Below, in pieces: positions 62,986-64,000 of a DNA stretch of 64,000 nt. This DNA comes from Rahnella sp. AA (lineage in GTDB: Bacteria; Pseudomonadota; Gammaproteobacteria; Enterobacterales; Enterobacteriaceae). A program made the translations under genes and the position numbers. The stretch spans positions 143,551-207,550 of the forward strand of contig NZ_PITQ01000010.1 in the NCBI RefSeq assembly GCF_002834385.1. The letters run 5' to 3'. The first letter of the stretch is position 1, and every line of letters begins with the position of its first letter. Under the pieces are notes generated by a model that saw nothing but the letters and a program-made list of their open reading frames with translations, was not told where the DNA came from and made no database searches.

Positions 62986-64000
62986 TTAAAAAATTTCGGT
63001 CGAATGAATGCGATTTTTCAACGCCGTCGTTTTCCGGTGCCCATCTGTATGTGGTGATGTCAGGCATTCTAATTGGTCAAACCAGACGGCATTGGGATCA
63101 TACTTTGCAAGAAAAGGTTTTCTGCATAATGAAGGATCACGAGCCTGTAAATACTGAAGAGAAAGATATTTTTTATCATTAAGTTCAATAATGCCATCAA
63201 TGCACACTTTACCTTCAGTTGCAGACATTATCGGACCTCTGACCGAGCGTGATAGCCCAGATACTTTGGAATAGGCTTTCTGGAATATGTCATAACATTC
63301 TACCAGCGGAACTTCGAAATATTGCTTTGGGCCCGTATCTCGCTCAACGAACATGTAGTAGGGAATACAACCCAACTGAACCTGTTGAGTCCACAAATCT
63401 ATCCATGTCTCAGGTTTGTCATTAATATGTTTTAACAAAGGCGCCTGGGTTCTGATGACGGCGCCGGTTGCCAGTATTCGTTTTATTGCCTGTTGGGTTT
63501 CTTTCGGTGCAAGTTCCCTTGGATGATTGATATGAGCCATAAATGCTAAATGTCTTCCGCTTGCCGTGATTTTTTCAAATAATCGCATTAAATCATCAGC
63601 ATCTTCATCACTGGTGAATCGTTGTGGCCAGTATGTTAGAGCCTTTGAGCCAAACCGGATGGTTGTAATATGCGTTTCATCGAGTAGCGGTTGAATATAA
63701 CGCTCCAGTATGCGTGTGCGCATAATCATTGAGTCGCCGCCCGTAATTAATATGTCAGTAATTTCCGGATGAATTTTAAGGTAGTCTATTAACTGGCGAA
63801 TATCCCGCGACTGGAAACGTTCCTCTATATCCCCAACAAACTGAGCCCATCTAAAACAAAAGCTACAATAGGCATGACAAGACTGACCTGCACTGGGAAA
63901 GAACAACGCTGTCTCATTATATTTATGTTGAATACCCTGAATTTTCTGATCATTAATTGTGGGTACGTTAAATGCCTGACCCGAAGGATGGGGATTCAGC
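62986..64000 (-). CDS. KamA-type radical SAM protein (lysine 2,3-aminomutase family), 5' end outside window
   Basis: The frame is open to the right edge, so the N-terminus is missing. The visible 337 residues include QHKYNETALFFPSAGQSC and the cluster motif CHAYCSFCFRW (CxxxCxxC). ITDILITGGDSMIMRTRIL is the GGD/SAM motif of KamA, followed by HPREL and GAVIRTQAPLLKHIND (PLP-Lys zone). The C-terminus is short, without a long Zn-binding tail. It may be an aminomutase or a divergent KamA-like enzyme; substrate unknown. Upstream partner of the monooxygenase gene. Confidence 0.85.
   Translation of the reverse strand, partial: LNPHPSGQAFNVPTINDQKIQGIQHKYNETALFFPSAGQSCHAYCSFCFRWAQFVGDIEERFQSRDIRQLIDYLKIHPEITDILITGGDSMIMRTRILERYIQPLLDETHITTIRFGSKALTYWPQRFTSDEDADDLMRLFEKITASGRHLAFMAHINHPRELAPKETQQAIKRILATGAVIRTQAPLLKHINDKPETWIDLWTQQVQLGCIPYYMFVERDTGPKQYFEVPLVECYDIFQKAYSKVSGLSRSVRGPIMSATEGKVCIDGIIELNDKKYLSLQYLQARDPSLCRKPFLAKYDPNAVWFDQLECLTSPHTDGHRKTTALKNRIHSTEIF

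Overview
The window is chromosomal DNA of a plant- or soil-associated member of the Enterobacterales. Dense operons, classic enterobacterial gene pairs (otsBA, azlCD, proP, amyA, treF, mgtA, yebG, hcxA, hscC with J-protein partners, srfABC) and a KdgR-type pectin regulon support this. The mix of rarA-oqxABR, srfABC and pectin genes fits Rahnella or a close relative; the genus is an inference. No tRNA, rRNA, intact insertion sequence, prophage or CRISPR array was seen.

Layout. (1) 1-6300: efflux locus oqxR, oqxBA and rarA. (2) 6.5-9.8 kb: intracellular pectin catabolism (kduD, a RpiB-like isomerase, kdgF, ogl) with two good KdgR boxes. (3) 9.8-13.1 kb: osmolyte transporter proP and cytoplasmic amylase amyA. 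(4) 13.1-17.5 kb: hscC and two tandem membrane J-like proteins. (5) 17.6-19.1 kb: a TetR regulator and a DJ-1 family protein, each preceded by the same 15-bp palindrome. (6) 19.2-25.9 kb: srfABC. (7) 26-35.4 kb: mixed metabolic genes (DapA-like aldolase, MdtD-like exporter, ComB-like phosphatase, orphan sugar-binding protein with an LVIVD protein, hcxA, HxlR regulator with a quinone reductase, a YbjX/VirK protein). (8) 35.6-40.4 kb: pectin uptake and depolymerisation (togT, pelX, kdgM) behind CRP and KdgR sites. (9) 40.6-45.9 kb: an 81-residue unknown protein with a long structured leader, mgtA behind a PhoP box, and a frameshifted Na/Pi transporter. (10) 46.2-50 kb: otsB-otsA-treF. (11) 50.2-53.1 kb: AraC regulator, azlCD, an acetyltransferase and SOS-controlled yebG. 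(12) 53.2-54.4 kb: a second tryptophanyl-tRNA synthetase preceded by what reads as a complete Trp-codon attenuator. (13) 54.4-61.4 kb: a divergent sulfonate cluster with a CuyA-like cysteate sulfo-lyase, an aspartate-racemase-like protein, an HcxB/ComC-type dehydrogenase, a TauABC-like importer and an Fe-alcohol dehydrogenase. (14) 61.6-64 kb: a flavin monooxygenase and a KamA-type radical SAM protein cut by the window edge.

Working together. KdgM and PelX handle pectate fragments in the outer membrane and periplasm, TogT imports them, and Ogl, KdgF and KduD carry them towards 2-keto-3-deoxygluconate. Both loci carry KdgR boxes, and the togT promoter also has a class II CRP site. The two most interesting candidates for new biology are the Trp attenuator in front of trpS2 (53198-53311) and the predicted D/L-cysteate pathway (54370-61351), where the aspartate-racemase homologue may act on cysteate, a sulfonate analogue of aspartate.
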